Shown: positions 37,329 through 48,167, counted from the first letter of the stretch. The stretch is 64,000 nucleotides of DNA from CAWDXG01 sp963822115 (GCA_963822115.1 CAWGGM010000012.1:124001-188000), one strand, 5' to 3'. Notes: generated by a model from the letters alone, not told the origin. Program-made: numbers and translations.

Positions 37329-37991
37329 ATGAAGCTTGCTACCCGCCCCGAGCACGTCATCTTCGATCTCGACGGCGTACTGCTCGACACGGAGCCCGTC
37401 TACACGCGCGCCACACAGCAGATCCTCGACGAGTTCGGCAAGGTCTTCGACTGGTCCGTGAAGGGAAACATGATCGGGCGCAGCTCGCTCGACGGCGCGC
37501 GCTACCTGATGCAGGCACTCGATGTGCCGCTCGCCCCGGAAGAGTATCTGGCGCGGCGCCGCCCGCTGCTCGATCGCATGTTCCCCGAGGTCGACGAAAT
37601 CGCGGGCGCCAGCTCGTTCGTACGTACGCTGGCAGAGCGCCGCGTTCCGATGGTCGTCGCCACCAGCGGCGAGAGCGCACTCACCCGGTTGAAGGTCGAG
37701 CGCCACGCCTGGTTCGACGCGTTCCGCGCGATCATCAGCGGCGACGACCCTCGGGTCTCTGCGCTCAAGCCTGCGCCGGACATCTTCCTCGTCGCAGCCG
37801 CCGAGCTCGGCGCCGATCCGCAGAGCTGCCTGGTGTTCGAGGATTCGCTCGCCGGAGTCGAAGCCGCGCGCGCAGCGGGCATGCAGGTGGTGGCGCTGCC
37901 CGATCCACAGATGGACGCCAGCCGCTACACGGACGCTCACGTCGTCATCCAGAGCTACGCGGATCTCGATCCGGCCGAGCTCGGCCTCTGA
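37329..37991 (+). CDS. HAD-superfamily hydrolase, beta-phosphoglucomutase-like
   Basis: A 220-residue phosphohydrolase or mutase of the HAD superfamily, subfamily IA. Motif I is IFDLDGVLLDTEP with nucleophile D13 and general acid D15. Motif II is VVATSGES, motif III the Lys in SALKPAPDIF, and motif IV LVFEDSLAGVEAA. A four-helix cap is inserted after motif I. The DGVLLDTEP opening and the D15 acid fit the beta-phosphoglucomutase/phosphatase branch that acts on sugar phosphates. The start at 37329 is preferred over an upstream in-frame codon because the extension lies within the divergent hydrolase's start region. Confidence 0.9.
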   Translation: MKLATRPEHVIFDLDGVLLDTEPVYTRATQQILDEFGKVFDWSVKGNMIGRSSLDGARYLMQALDVPLAPEEYLARRRPLLDRMFPEVDEIAGASSFVRTLAERRVPMVVATSGESALTRLKVERHAWFDAFRAIISGDDPRVSALKPAPDIFLVAAAELGADPQSCLVFEDSLAGVEAARAAGMQVVALPDPQMDASRYTDAHVVIQSYADLDPAELGL

Positions 37992-37997
37992 CCCGGG

Positions 37998-38864
37998 TCA
38001 GAACCGTCCGACCCAATCGAGCTCCATTCCGCCACCGGGTAGCGCGCGCGGCAGCATCAGCGACCGCGTGGGCCTGTCCGCCGCGAGGCTGTCGCGGAAA
38101 CCGCGACCGACACTCCAGCCGATAGCCTGGCCCAGCAGGGCGCCCGAGATCACGTCGCTCGTCCAGTGCCGATCGCCGACGACCATGCCAAAGCCGATAC
38201 CGAGGGCGAGCGGGTAGCCGACGAGCGCAACCCAGGGCTCGTCGGAGTAGTACGCCGCGAGCGCCGCGGCGATCGACACGCTGGCCGAGGTGTGCCCGGA
38301 GGGCCAGGACATGTACAGGAGCTTCAGCTTGAACGGGCGGAACTCGCGCGCGTAGCCGGGATGTTCGAAACGGTCCGGCGCAGCGGGACCACCGCCATGC
38401 ATCGGATAGGGCCGGCCCGTGGCGACCTTCAACACGCCGGTCACGCCGAGCGTGACGGCGAGGGCCTGCAGCGCGGCGGCTCCGGCGCCAGCCGTCTGTC
38501 GATCGCCGGTGGCGACGCCAAACGCATAAAGCCCAGGCGCCACGACCGCCGGCGCGATGTATCCGGCGTAGTAGGCAGCATCGGCCCACGCGGGCGCGAC
38601 GAGCTGGTGCTGCACCGCGACGCGCAGCGCGTGGTCCTCACCGGAGAGCGACATGGCACCGGTGACGGCGACGGCTGCGGCGGGAAAGAGCAGTCGCGTT
38701 CCGCTGAAGGCCCGCGCGACGTGAGCGCCGAGCCCGTCGCAGGGCGTCGGCATGCGGCGTTCCCGGCTCCCGGCGTGCGCGTTACCGGCCACCATGAGGA
38801 GCGCTACGCCGAGCGCTCCAGCGGGGCTTCGCGCTCCCGTCAGGCATCTAGTCCGGCAGAGCAC
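37998..38864 (-). CDS. PAP2-family phosphatase, exported/membrane
   Basis: A 288-residue PAP2 superfamily phosphatase, probably acting on lipid pyrophosphates or phosphatidate at the envelope. The three signature blocks are present in order: KVATGRPYP, SWPSGHTSASVS and GDRHWTSDVISGALLG. The His of SGH and of GDRHW are the catalytic pair. An N-terminal signal peptide (to about AHAG) and further hydrophobic segments indicate a periplasmic or membrane-embedded protein. The start overlaps the end of the TetR gene by 17 bases, so the two are probably one transcript. This may place the phosphatase in the same lipid-related circuit. Confidence 0.85.
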   Translation of the reverse strand: MLCRTRCLTGARSPAGALGVALLMVAGNAHAGSRERRMPTPCDGLGAHVARAFSGTRLLFPAAAVAVTGAMSLSGEDHALRVAVQHQLVAPAWADAAYYAGYIAPAVVAPGLYAFGVATGDRQTAGAGAAALQALAVTLGVTGVLKVATGRPYPMHGGGPAAPDRFEHPGYAREFRPFKLKLLYMSWPSGHTSASVSIAAALAAYYSDEPWVALVGYPLALGIGFGMVVGDRHWTSDVISGALLGQAIGWSVGRGFRDSLAADRPTRSLMLPRALPGGGMELDWVGRF

Positions 38865-39453
38865 CCACGGCCCGCACGGTCTGTTCCGCCATCGTCACCA
38901 GCAGCTCGAGCAGCTGGTCGCGATCGATATCGTGGTGATGCGCCCAGTCCAGCGCGGCGGACTCGACGAAGCCCACGTAACCGCGCAGGGCGTTACGCAC
39001 GCGCGGCAGCTTCGCCACTTCCGGGTCGAGCTTTTCCAGCATTCGATGCACGAAGTGCAGCCGCGTCTCCTCCACGATCCTTCCCACCTCGGGATCGAAG
39101 CCGATGCCGCCACGGAACAGCGTGAGGTAGGCGCGTGCGTGGGCCTCCACATATCCGAGGTAGGCGTCTAGCCCCGCGTGCAGCTGGTCGAGCGGGTTGT
39201 CGTTGGCGGCGAGATCGGTGCCGGCACGGAGCTCTTCGGCCGAGGCCCGGATGCAGGCGATGTAGAAGCCGCGCTTGCTCTCGAAGTAGTGGTAGATGAG
39301 TCCCTTGCTGATGCCGGCGGCCTGCGAGATGTCGTCCACCGACAGCTCGTCGAAGCCATGGCGGGAGAACAGGTCCATGCCCACCGCGAGCAGCTGCGCG
39401 CGCCGCTCGTCCACCTGCAGCCGGCTGCGCGGCTCGCTCACCGGAGCGCTCAC
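38848..39453 (-). CDS. TetR-family transcriptional regulator
   Basis: A 201-residue regulator starting at GTG (39453). The N-terminal helix-turn-helix is typical: AQLLAVGMDLFSRHGFDELS, then VDDISQAAGISKGLIYHYFE with SKRGFY after it. The C-terminal helical domain should bind a small hydrophobic ligand. Three 21-bp inverted repeats lie immediately upstream (39472-39545), between this gene and the divergent hydrolase-SDR pair. It therefore probably represses both itself and those genes, as in TetR regulators of fatty-acid or steroid metabolism. The PAP2 gene follows with a 17-base overlap. Ligand unknown. Confidence 0.92.
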   Translation of the reverse strand: MSAPVSEPRSRLQVDERRAQLLAVGMDLFSRHGFDELSVDDISQAAGISKGLIYHYFESKRGFYIACIRASAEELRAGTDLAANDNPLDQLHAGLDAYLGYVEAHARAYLTLFRGGIGFDPEVGRIVEETRLHFVHRMLEKLDPEVAKLPRVRNALRGYVGFVESAALDWAHHHDIDRDQLLELLVTMAEQTVRAVGALPD

Positions 39454-39471
39454 GAAATTCAGCCTAGCCGC

Positions 39472-39545
39472 CTATTGACTTCTGTTCAATAGAGCCCAGA
39501 CTACTATTGACTTTAGTTCAATAGTTATTGAACCTTGTTCAATAG
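39472..39545. promoter_or_regulatory. Three TetR-type operators
   Basis: Three palindromes CTATTGA-N7-TCAATAG (the third with TTATTGA) lie at 39472-39492, 39504-39524 and 39525-39545. Their left edges are 32 and 21 bp apart, about three and two helical turns, so bound dimers would sit on the same DNA face. The AT-rich sequence stands out from the surrounding GC-rich DNA. The last site touches the ribosome site (AGAGG, 39545-39549) of the plus-strand gene, so binding would block transcription or translation start there. The TetR gene starts 18 bases from the first site. Confidence 0.88.
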
Positions 39546-39553
39546 AGGTGCGC

Positions 39554-40378
39554 ATGCAGACCCAGACCGAACGCCCCGCCATCCGGCCGCGGCGCATGGA
39601 CTTTCCTTTCGACGACTCGATTCCCAGGCACTGGCTTGCCGACAACGCCGTCGCCACGCACGTGGCCAACGGCGTGTGCCTGCTGTTTCCAGCTGGCGAG
39701 CGCTTCTTCATCCGCAGCGTGCGGCACTACCTCGATCGCATCGACGACCCGGAGCTGAAGCAGCAGATCAAGGGCTTCTTCGGGCAGGAGGGCCGTCACG
39801 CCCACGAACACGAGCGCATGTTCGCCATCCTCGAGGCACAGGGCTACCAGATCCGCCCGTTCTTGAAGCGCTACGAGCGCATCGCCTACGGCGTGATCGA
39901 GAAGCTCACGCCTCCCGAGCTGAACCTCGCAGCCACCGCCGCCGCCGAGCATTTCACGGCCATCATGGCGGACAACGCCCTGCGCGACGACCCGCTCGAG
40001 CAGGCACACCCCGTCGTCCGCCAGCTCCTGCTCTGGCACGCGTGCGAGGAGATCGAGCACAAGTCGGTCGCGTTCGATGTGCTGCAGCAGGTGAACCCCA
40101 GCTACGCGCTGCGCGTGGCCGGACTCGCGATGGCCACCGTGATGCTGGCTTCGTTCTGGGTGGCCGGCGCGCGCATGCTGCTCGAGCAGGAGGGCGTGAC
40201 AGGAAAGAACGCGCGCCGCGAGATCAAGCGGCTCGGCGGCGACAATCCCATCGGCAAGAAGGTCTTCCTCCGGGGCATCCGCGAGTACCTGCGCCGCGAC
40301 TTCCACCCCTGGGACAACAACAACCTCGAGCTGGCCCGGGCCTATCTGGCGAGCGTGGGCCAGCAGGCGAGCGCTTGA
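39554..40378 (+). CDS. Predicted metal-dependent hydrolase (PF10118-like)
   Basis: A 274-residue protein of the predicted metal-dependent hydrolase family often seen with lipid and steroid genes. The start at 39554 has AGAGG five bases upstream; a GTG six bases earlier is possible. Candidate metal ligands are HAHEHERMF (about residues 84-92), AAEHFTAIM and WHACEEIEHKSVAFD, a ferritin-like arrangement of Glu/His on helices. A hydrophobic helix (AGLAMATVMLASFWVAG) may anchor it to the membrane. It is controlled by the three operators just upstream and followed 32 bases later by an SDR gene, so the pair likely acts in one lipid-modifying pathway. Confidence 0.8.
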   Translation: MQTQTERPAIRPRRMDFPFDDSIPRHWLADNAVATHVANGVCLLFPAGERFFIRSVRHYLDRIDDPELKQQIKGFFGQEGRHAHEHERMFAILEAQGYQIRPFLKRYERIAYGVIEKLTPPELNLAATAAAEHFTAIMADNALRDDPLEQAHPVVRQLLLWHACEEIEHKSVAFDVLQQVNPSYALRVAGLAMATVMLASFWVAGARMLLEQEGVTGKNARREIKRLGGDNPIGKKVFLRGIREYLRRDFHPWDNNNLELARAYLASVGQQASA

Positions 40379-40410
40379 CCCGGCGCGCCACCGGAAGCAC
40401 ACGAGGCGAC

Positions 40411-41220
40411 ATGAAGATCTCGAACAGTACCCGTGCTGTGGTCACCGGCGGCGGCGGCGGGCTTGGCCGCGCGCTGTGCCTCGAGCTGTCGCGCCGCGGC
40501 GCGAGCGTCGTCGTATCCGATATCGATCTGGAAGCCGCACGGCGCACGGCGGACGAGATCGGCAAGCGAGCCTACGCCGTCGAGTGCGACGTCTCCAAGG
40601 CGGAGTCGGTGGAGGCGCTAGCCGACCAGAGCGAAAAGCTGCTAGGCGGCGTCGACTTCGTGGCGAACAACGCTGGCGTGGCGGTGGCCGGGCCGATCGG
40701 CGAGGTGCCGCTCGAGGACTGGCACTGGATCGTGGGCATCAACCTGTGGGGCGTGATCCACGGCTGCCACTACTTCGTGCCGCGCTTCAAGAAGCAGGGG
40801 CACGGCGCGATCCTCAACGTCGCATCCGCCGCGGGGCTGCTACCGGCGCCGAATTTCTCGCCCTACAACGTGACGAAGACGGGCGTGGTCGCGCTGACCG
40901 AAGCGATCAGTACCGAGCTTGCCGGAAGCGGCGTCTCCGTCACCGTGCTGTGCCCGATGTTCTTCAAGACGAACATCGCCGCCGCAGCACGCGGCAGCGG
41001 CGTCGACGAGAGCCAGCGAGGCCACATCGAGAAGCTGATGGGACAGACCAAGGTGCAGGCACCCGAAGTCGCCCGCATGGCCCTGGACGCCGTGGAGCGT
41101 GGGGACCTGTACTCGGTCCCCCACCCCAGCGGGCGTTGGTTCTGGCGCCTCAAGCGCGCGCTGCCGACCGGCTACTTCCGCCTGGTCCGCATCGGCGCGA
41201 AGCGCGGTCTGATCGGCTAG
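40411..41220 (+). CDS. Short-chain dehydrogenase/reductase
   Basis: A 269-residue classical SDR. The nucleotide-binding motif is VTGGGGGLGRAL (TGxxxGxG at 12-19), with acidic D37 in SDIDLEA suggesting NAD(H). NNAG (86-89), N111, S139, Y152 and K156 (PYNVTK) form the standard catalytic tetrad. The C-terminal extension (RWFWRLKRALPTGYFRLVRI) is basic and hydrophobic and may bind membrane or long acyl chains. It is co-transcribed with the metal-dependent hydrolase under TetR control. The likely substrate is a lipid or steroid alcohol/ketone, by association only. Confidence 0.92.
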   Translation: MKISNSTRAVVTGGGGGLGRALCLELSRRGASVVVSDIDLEAARRTADEIGKRAYAVECDVSKAESVEALADQSEKLLGGVDFVANNAGVAVAGPIGEVPLEDWHWIVGINLWGVIHGCHYFVPRFKKQGHGAILNVASAAGLLPAPNFSPYNVTKTGVVALTEAISTELAGSGVSVTVLCPMFFKTNIAAAARGSGVDESQRGHIEKLMGQTKVQAPEVARMALDAVERGDLYSVPHPSGRWFWRLKRALPTGYFRLVRIGAKRGLIG

Positions 41221-41238
41221 CCGACTTCAGCGCGCTTT

Positions 41239-43281
41239 TCACAGGTCGACCGAGTAGACGAAGCTCGTCTTCGGGAAGCGCAGGAAGCGCTTGGCGATGA
41301 CCTTCTGCGGCACGACGTTGCCGTCGACGTACTTCTTCGCGAGCGCGTCGGCGCCCTTCTTGTCGTTCTTCGCCTTGATGGTGGCCACGAGCTTCATCAG
41401 CTTGGTCGTGGCGGCCGGCAGCTTGTCGAAGTCGACCACGAACGCGCCCGTGTCCGTGCCGTCGGCGGCCTTGGCCTTTTCGTCCCAGTGGATGGCGCCC
41501 TGGTCCATCAAGAAGCCGATCTGGATGGCGGCGAGCTGGCTGTAGGCCTTGCGGTGCCCGTCGGGCGTGTACATCCCGCGCGAGATGTGGCCGAAGCACC
41601 AGGTGATCGAGTCGAGGTAGGTCTGCTTCGCGAGCTCGGGCGAGATGATGCCCTTCTTCTGGATATAGCCGATGAAGTAGAGCGCGCCGGTCTGCGCCTT
41701 CAGCTCCTCGAGCATGCTCGCCATCCCGCCGCCGAAGGCCTGGGAGGCCGTCTTGCCGTGGTACCTGTACTCGTGCGCCGGGCCCAGGTTGTGCGTGGCC
41801 TCGTGCAGGATGGTGCTGAGCAGGGTCGGAGTGGAGTTGTCTGGCAGCTCCTTGATCGTGGTCGCGTCGAGCAGCGTGGAATCTTCTGCGCGGCGCATCG
41901 CGAGGCTGTCGGGGTCGCTGTACAGGTTGCTCATCGCCACCGTGCGGCCACGCCCCTGGGCCACCACCTTGCCCCAGTTCGGCAGGCTCTGGCCGATCGT
42001 TGCGCCGTACGGATCGCGGTCGTCGCCGGCGTTGATCACGATGTCGATGAAGTCCGGCAGGTGGAAGGTGACCTTGCGCGCCTTGTACACATGCCCGATC
42101 AGCTTGGCGATCGAGTCTTCCATGTCCTGCTGCAGCGGCGTCAGCTTCTTCTGCCACTGGAGCGAAGCCTTGTTGATCTTCGCAAAGGTCAGGTGGAAGC
42201 CCGCCTTGTGGCTGCAGGGTTCCCAGTACACCTCGTCGGGAGCAACCCTGAGATACCAGTGCGAGTTGTTCACCGTCATCTTCGACCAGGCTTCGTCCGC
42301 CGGTCCCCAGTTGTTGTCCTTGAAGCTCTTCGCCGCCGCTCGCAGGTAGGCCTCGAGCGGCGCCTCGTCGGAGCCCTTGATGGCATCGGCCGCCTTCGTC
42401 AGCTCGTCCGACACCTTGCCCATCCACTTGGCGTAGGCCTTGGAATAGGGCACCGCGGTGAGCTTCTTGCCCTTTTCACGCACGACCGTGAACGGGGTCA
42501 GAAGCTTCTTCGAGTGCGGGTTCTTCTCGAGCTTCTTGCAGAAGCCGGCCTCCTTCTGGATGTCGGCCGGGTAGACGTCGACGGCGGGCTTGGGCGCGCC
42601 GGGGATGGCCGAGCAAGCCGGGTTGTTCTCGGTGGTCGGCGCCTTGCAACGCGGCCCCCAGTTCTTGCGCATCAAACTCTGGCTCGCGGGCTGATCCTTG
42701 GGCACCTGGCTCTCGAGCGCCGCCTGCCCGGTCTGCATCGAGTAGATCATGTCGATGTCGTGCGCCGCGGCGAGCACGTGCTCGACCATCTTGTGCTGCG
42801 CCGCGGGCAGCTTGCTCAGGTCGGTGTGGACGAGGGTCGGCGCCGTCTGGTCGAACTCCTCGCGGATGGCCTTCTCGCGCGCGACCTCCTTGGGGTCGCC
42901 GGTCGGCGCGGCGGCCTTGGAAGCGTCGACGATCGCGGCGTACGCCTTCTCGAATGCGGGCGTGAAGTGGCCGCCCTCGACCCAGTGACCCTTCGTCGGA
43001 TAGAACAGCAGCGCGCGCACCTCGTCGGGATCCACAGCGCCGTTCTTGTTCTTGTCCGCCGTCCAGAACAGCGGCAGGTCCAGCCGCATTGCCAGCTGGT
43101 TGAAACGCAGCCGCGGTAGATCCGAGTGCTCCGCCTTGGGCGGCGCCGCAACCGGTTTCGCGCTGGCGGTCGGCGCTGGTGTCGCAGGCGGAACAGCCGG
43201 CGGCTCGGGCGAGCGGCAACCTGCCGCGGCGACGGCGAACAAGGGGAGCGTCGAAAGGGCGAATCGCGTACGGAACTTCAT
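41239..43281 (-). CDS. Exported M49-like zinc metallopeptidase, EF-hand bearing lipoprotein
   Basis: A 680-residue exported protein. The lipoprotein signal ends at Cys22 (AAAGC) and a Pro/Ala tether runs to about 50. An EF-hand Ca2+ loop with perfect spacing, DKNKNGAVDPDE (76-87), follows. The catalytic site is ILHEATHNLGPAHEY (HExxH, H493/E494/H497) with a glutamate-bearing helix MLEELKAQTGALYF (E525/E526). This HExxH ... E-E-x-K-A-Q-x-x-A-L-Y pattern matches the dipeptidyl-peptidase III (M49) type of zincin. Ten or so Cys suggest disulfides in the periplasm or on the surface. It converges with the SDR gene, 18 bases apart. Substrate unknown. Confidence 0.78.
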   Translation of the reverse strand: MKFRTRFALSTLPLFAVAAAGCRSPEPPAVPPATPAPTASAKPVAAPPKAEHSDLPRLRFNQLAMRLDLPLFWTADKNKNGAVDPDEVRALLFYPTKGHWVEGGHFTPAFEKAYAAIVDASKAAAPTGDPKEVAREKAIREEFDQTAPTLVHTDLSKLPAAQHKMVEHVLAAAHDIDMIYSMQTGQAALESQVPKDQPASQSLMRKNWGPRCKAPTTENNPACSAIPGAPKPAVDVYPADIQKEAGFCKKLEKNPHSKKLLTPFTVVREKGKKLTAVPYSKAYAKWMGKVSDELTKAADAIKGSDEAPLEAYLRAAAKSFKDNNWGPADEAWSKMTVNNSHWYLRVAPDEVYWEPCSHKAGFHLTFAKINKASLQWQKKLTPLQQDMEDSIAKLIGHVYKARKVTFHLPDFIDIVINAGDDRDPYGATIGQSLPNWGKVVAQGRGRTVAMSNLYSDPDSLAMRRAEDSTLLDATTIKELPDNSTPTLLSTILHEATHNLGPAHEYRYHGKTASQAFGGGMASMLEELKAQTGALYFIGYIQKKGIISPELAKQTYLDSITWCFGHISRGMYTPDGHRKAYSQLAAIQIGFLMDQGAIHWDEKAKAADGTDTGAFVVDFDKLPAATTKLMKLVATIKAKNDKKGADALAKKYVDGNVVPQKVIAKRFLRFPKTSFVYSVDL

Positions 43282-43547
43282 GGTGCGGGGACGCTAGATC
43301 ATCGATCGGGGTTGTGGAACCCGCCGCCAGGCCACAAGCGCCCTCACCCCCTGATAAGCGGCAACACACGGCGCGCCGGCTTCATTCCGACTGGAACTGT
43401 GCAGCGAAGCGAGCCCGTTGCGGCACAGAAATGCGGTGCCTATGCTGCATTTCGACGCGCGGCGGCTGCACGCCGGGCCGAGCCCGGAGCGGGCGCCGGC
43501 CAGAGGATCACGCCGCCCTGGCGCAGCAAGGGATGAGAGGACACTGG

Positions 43548-45323
43548 ATGCCCAAGCTCAATCGCAACGCTCGGATGCTGATCCTGAGCGTCGTGCTGGG
43601 CATTATCGGGGCGCTCGGGGCCCAGCTGTTCGAGTGGATGCTGAACGTGGCGCAGCATTACCTCCTCACCGGCGTGGGCCATTTCACACCACCGACGCCT
43701 GAGGGCGTCGCCGGCGCTACCGGCCCACCCGCGATGCCCCGGCTCGACTGGTGGATACCGCTCATCACCACCGTCGGCGGTCTGCTGGCGGGCCTGCTCG
43801 TGTACACCTTCGCGCCGGAAGCCGAAGGGCACGGCACCGACGCCGTGGTGCGCGCCTACCATCGCGAGCGGGGACGCATCCGCGCGCGGGTTCCGGTCGT
43901 CAAGTCGATTGCCAGCGCGATCACGATCGGTTCGGGCGGCTCGGCGGGGCGCGAGGGACCGACAGCGCAGATTGCCGCAGGCGTCGGCGCCCTCGTGGGC
44001 GACCTGCTCAAGGTCTCCGACGACGATCGGCGCTACCTCACGTTGATCGGCATGGCCGCTGGCCTGTCGGCGATCTTCAAGAGCCCGCTCGGCACCGCCA
44101 TCTTCGCCGTGGAAATCCTGTACGGCGGCCTCGCTTTCGAGGAGACAGTGCTGAGCTTCGCGATCGTCGCAGCAGCTGTGGCCTACGGCTTCACGGGGCT
44201 GTTCGACGGCTGGGCGCCGCTCTTCTCGCTGCCGGCGCATCTTGAATTCAACAACCCCGTACATCTGCTGTGGTACGGGGCGCTCGGGGTCGCGTGCGGT
44301 GGCATCGGCGCACTGCTGCCCACCATCTTCTACGGCACGCGCGATCTGTTCAAGAAGCTCCCGGTGCCGCCGCACGTGAAGCCGGCGATCGGCGGACTGC
44401 TGCTGGGCGTGCCCGCCATGTTCCTGCCGCAGGTGCTCGGCGGCGGCTACGGCTGGATGCAGCTGGCCATCGATGGCCGTCTGCCGCTGATCTTGATGCT
44501 GGTCCTGGCGCTCGCCAAGCTACCGGCGCTGTCACTCAGCGTGGGCTCGGGCGGATCGGGCGGCGTCTTCGCCCCCACGCTGTACGTGGGCACCATGCTG
44601 GGCGGCGCGATCGCCGTCGGCCTCGGCGGGCTGGCCCATGGCGTGCCGCCGCAGGCGTTTGCGGTCGTGGGCATGGCGGCGATGTTCGGTGCGGCGGCGC
44701 GGGTGCCGCTGGCAACGCTGGTGATGGTGGTCGAGATGACCGGTGGCTACGGTCTGATCGTGCCGACCATGGTGGCGGTCGTACCTGCAGTACTGCTGCA
44801 GCAGGCGCTCACCCGGAAGGCCAAGTACCCCAGCCTCTACGAGGCGCAGGTACCGTCACCGGCGGACAGCCCGGTACACCACGACGAGTACTACCGGACG
44901 ACGCTGTCGCTCCTCAGGCAGCATCGCTTCCACCTGGCGGACGACGTGATGATGCAGGAGGTCGCCGAGAGGCTGAGCAGCGGACAGGCCGTTCCGCTGC
45001 CAGGTACGTCGCAGTCGCTGTACAACGTGCGCGTGTCGCCGAGATCGGCCGCTGCGCGCAAGGCGATCCGCGACCTTCCGCTGCCCCACGACACGATCAT
45101 CATCAGCATCCTCAGGCATCGCTCGATGGTCGCCGTGCACGGCGACACCGTTCTGGAACCCGACGATCGTGTCGTAGTCGCCGCCGTCGCCGAGGCCGAG
45201 CAGCAGGTCGAGCAGCTGTTCAACGACCCGGTCAGCACGCGCCCGAAGATCGAAAAGAACGGAAAAGCCCCGGCGATCAAGGGCAAGCGCCGGCGGACAC
45301 GCTCGCGCAAATCCCAGGCGTAG
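43548..45323 (+). CDS. ClC-family chloride channel/transporter with C-terminal regulatory domain
   Basis: A 591-residue inner-membrane protein. The start at 43548 has GAGAGG seven bases upstream; an ATG at 43533 is the alternative. The ClC selectivity motifs are present: GSGGSAGREGPTAQ (the GREGP motif with the gating Glu) and SVGSGGSGGVFAPTLYVG (GxFxP). Ten or more hydrophobic helices cover about residues 10-430. The soluble C-terminal part (about 465-575) has VRVSPRSAAARKAIRDLPLP and DTVLEPDDRVVVAA, a TrkA-C-like regulatory fold rather than CBS domains. A very basic tail ends the protein. The gating Glu suggests a Cl-/H+ antiporter. Confidence 0.9.
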   Translation: MPKLNRNARMLILSVVLGIIGALGAQLFEWMLNVAQHYLLTGVGHFTPPTPEGVAGATGPPAMPRLDWWIPLITTVGGLLAGLLVYTFAPEAEGHGTDAVVRAYHRERGRIRARVPVVKSIASAITIGSGGSAGREGPTAQIAAGVGALVGDLLKVSDDDRRYLTLIGMAAGLSAIFKSPLGTAIFAVEILYGGLAFEETVLSFAIVAAAVAYGFTGLFDGWAPLFSLPAHLEFNNPVHLLWYGALGVACGGIGALLPTIFYGTRDLFKKLPVPPHVKPAIGGLLLGVPAMFLPQVLGGGYGWMQLAIDGRLPLILMLVLALAKLPALSLSVGSGGSGGVFAPTLYVGTMLGGAIAVGLGGLAHGVPPQAFAVVGMAAMFGAAARVPLATLVMVVEMTGGYGLIVPTMVAVVPAVLLQQALTRKAKYPSLYEAQVPSPADSPVHHDEYYRTTLSLLRQHRFHLADDVMMQEVAERLSSGQAVPLPGTSQSLYNVRVSPRSAAARKAIRDLPLPHDTIIISILRHRSMVAVHGDTVLEPDDRVVVAAVAEAEQQVEQLFNDPVSTRPKIEKNGKAPAIKGKRRRTRSRKSQA

Positions 45324-45398
45324 CGGGACAGCACCGGAGCGGATGGAAAGAGCTGGCGCACCCGACCGGCCGCCATCACGCTACGACACGGAGAGCCC

Positions 45399-46415
45399 AT
45401 GTCAGACGACCTCAAGAAAGAAATCATGACCCAGGCCGCAGGCGCGGCATCGCTACAGATCGCGTTCGTGGGCGTCAGCAGCGGGCTTTTCTCGAAGCTC
45501 GCGGAGGTCGAACAGGCAACGTCAGCGGAGCTCGCCCAGGCCGCAGAGCTCGACCCGGGCTATGTCGAACGCTGGTGCGACGCTGCCTACGCTTTCGGCT
45601 ACCTCGAAGAGCAGGACGGCAGCTTCAGCCTCGGCGAGCGCGGCAAGCGTTTCTGCCCCGACACGCCCAGCACCCTGATGCCGTTCGCAGTGCAGTCGGC
45701 GCTGGCAGCGCATATGGCAGACCGGGTGATCGGGCTGATGAAGACCGGCGAACGCCCCGGTGAGCAGGTGCTGGCCGAGAAGGCGACCATCCTACCGTGG
45801 TTCGGCCCGATGCTGGAGGCGACGTTTGCACCGCTCTTCGACGAGCAGATAGCGCCCGCGCTTTCGGTGTACGCCGAAGCCGACCGCCGCCGCGGGCTCG
45901 TCGTCGACCTCGGGTCGGGCAACGGCTGGTACCTGCGCCACCTGGCCCGGCGCTACCAGAACCTGCGCGGCATCGGTCTCGACGGCTTTTCCGAGAACGT
46001 GGAGCAGGCGAACAAGCTGGCGAAGCAAGAAGGTGCCGCCGACAGGCTGGAGTTCCACGCGGGAGACATCAACGACTTCCGCGTCGCGGAGCCGGCGCAG
46101 GTGATCGCGATGAACCGCGCCCTGCACCATGTCTGGACGACGCGCGACCGCGTATTCCGTATCCTGCGCGACCACCTCGCGCCGGGCGGCTCGGCGGTGA
46201 TCTGGGAGCCGCGCTGGCCCGACAGCCGCGCCGAGCTGAGGGACCCGTCGCGGCGCGGCATGGCCTTCCAGAACCTGAGCGAACACGTCCAGGGCAACCG
46301 CTTCCTGCGGCCCGACGAGATCGCGGCCGAGTTCGTCAAGGTCGGTATGCGCGCGGAGCCACACACCTTTGCGAACGGCAACGAAATCGTCGTCGTGGGG
46401 ACGCGCCCCGACTAG
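45399..46415 (+). CDS. SAM-dependent methyltransferase
   Basis: A 338-residue cytosolic protein. An N-terminal winged-helix dimerisation region (about 1-95; TSAELAQAAELDPGYVERW) precedes a Rossmann methyltransferase domain with motif I LVVDLGSGNGWYLRHLARRY (about 166-185), the acidic residue in RGIGLDGF, and MNRALHHVWTTRD as post-motif. This two-domain plan is that of O-methyltransferases and of methyltransferases in natural-product or photoreceptor regulation. It stands 75 bases after the ClC gene on the same strand and may be co-transcribed, but no functional tie is evident. Substrate unknown. Confidence 0.85.
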   Translation: MSDDLKKEIMTQAAGAASLQIAFVGVSSGLFSKLAEVEQATSAELAQAAELDPGYVERWCDAAYAFGYLEEQDGSFSLGERGKRFCPDTPSTLMPFAVQSALAAHMADRVIGLMKTGERPGEQVLAEKATILPWFGPMLEATFAPLFDEQIAPALSVYAEADRRRGLVVDLGSGNGWYLRHLARRYQNLRGIGLDGFSENVEQANKLAKQEGAADRLEFHAGDINDFRVAEPAQVIAMNRALHHVWTTRDRVFRILRDHLAPGGSAVIWEPRWPDSRAELRDPSRRGMAFQNLSEHVQGNRFLRPDEIAAEFVKVGMRAEPHTFANGNEIVVVGTRPD

Positions 46416-46448
46416 GTCTGCGGCTCCGGCAGAGCAGCCCGCGCCCGC

Positions 46449-48047
<1,599 letters not shown>

Positions 48048-48167
48048 GGGCCTCTACTCTAGATCAGGGGGCGCTCCAGTCGTACGCTTGTCGCAGGCGC
48101 GCACGCCGGAGCGCCGGAAAATCGGCCTACGAGAGCCGGCTGCCGCGCGGCAGGTCGGTCGTTTTTC

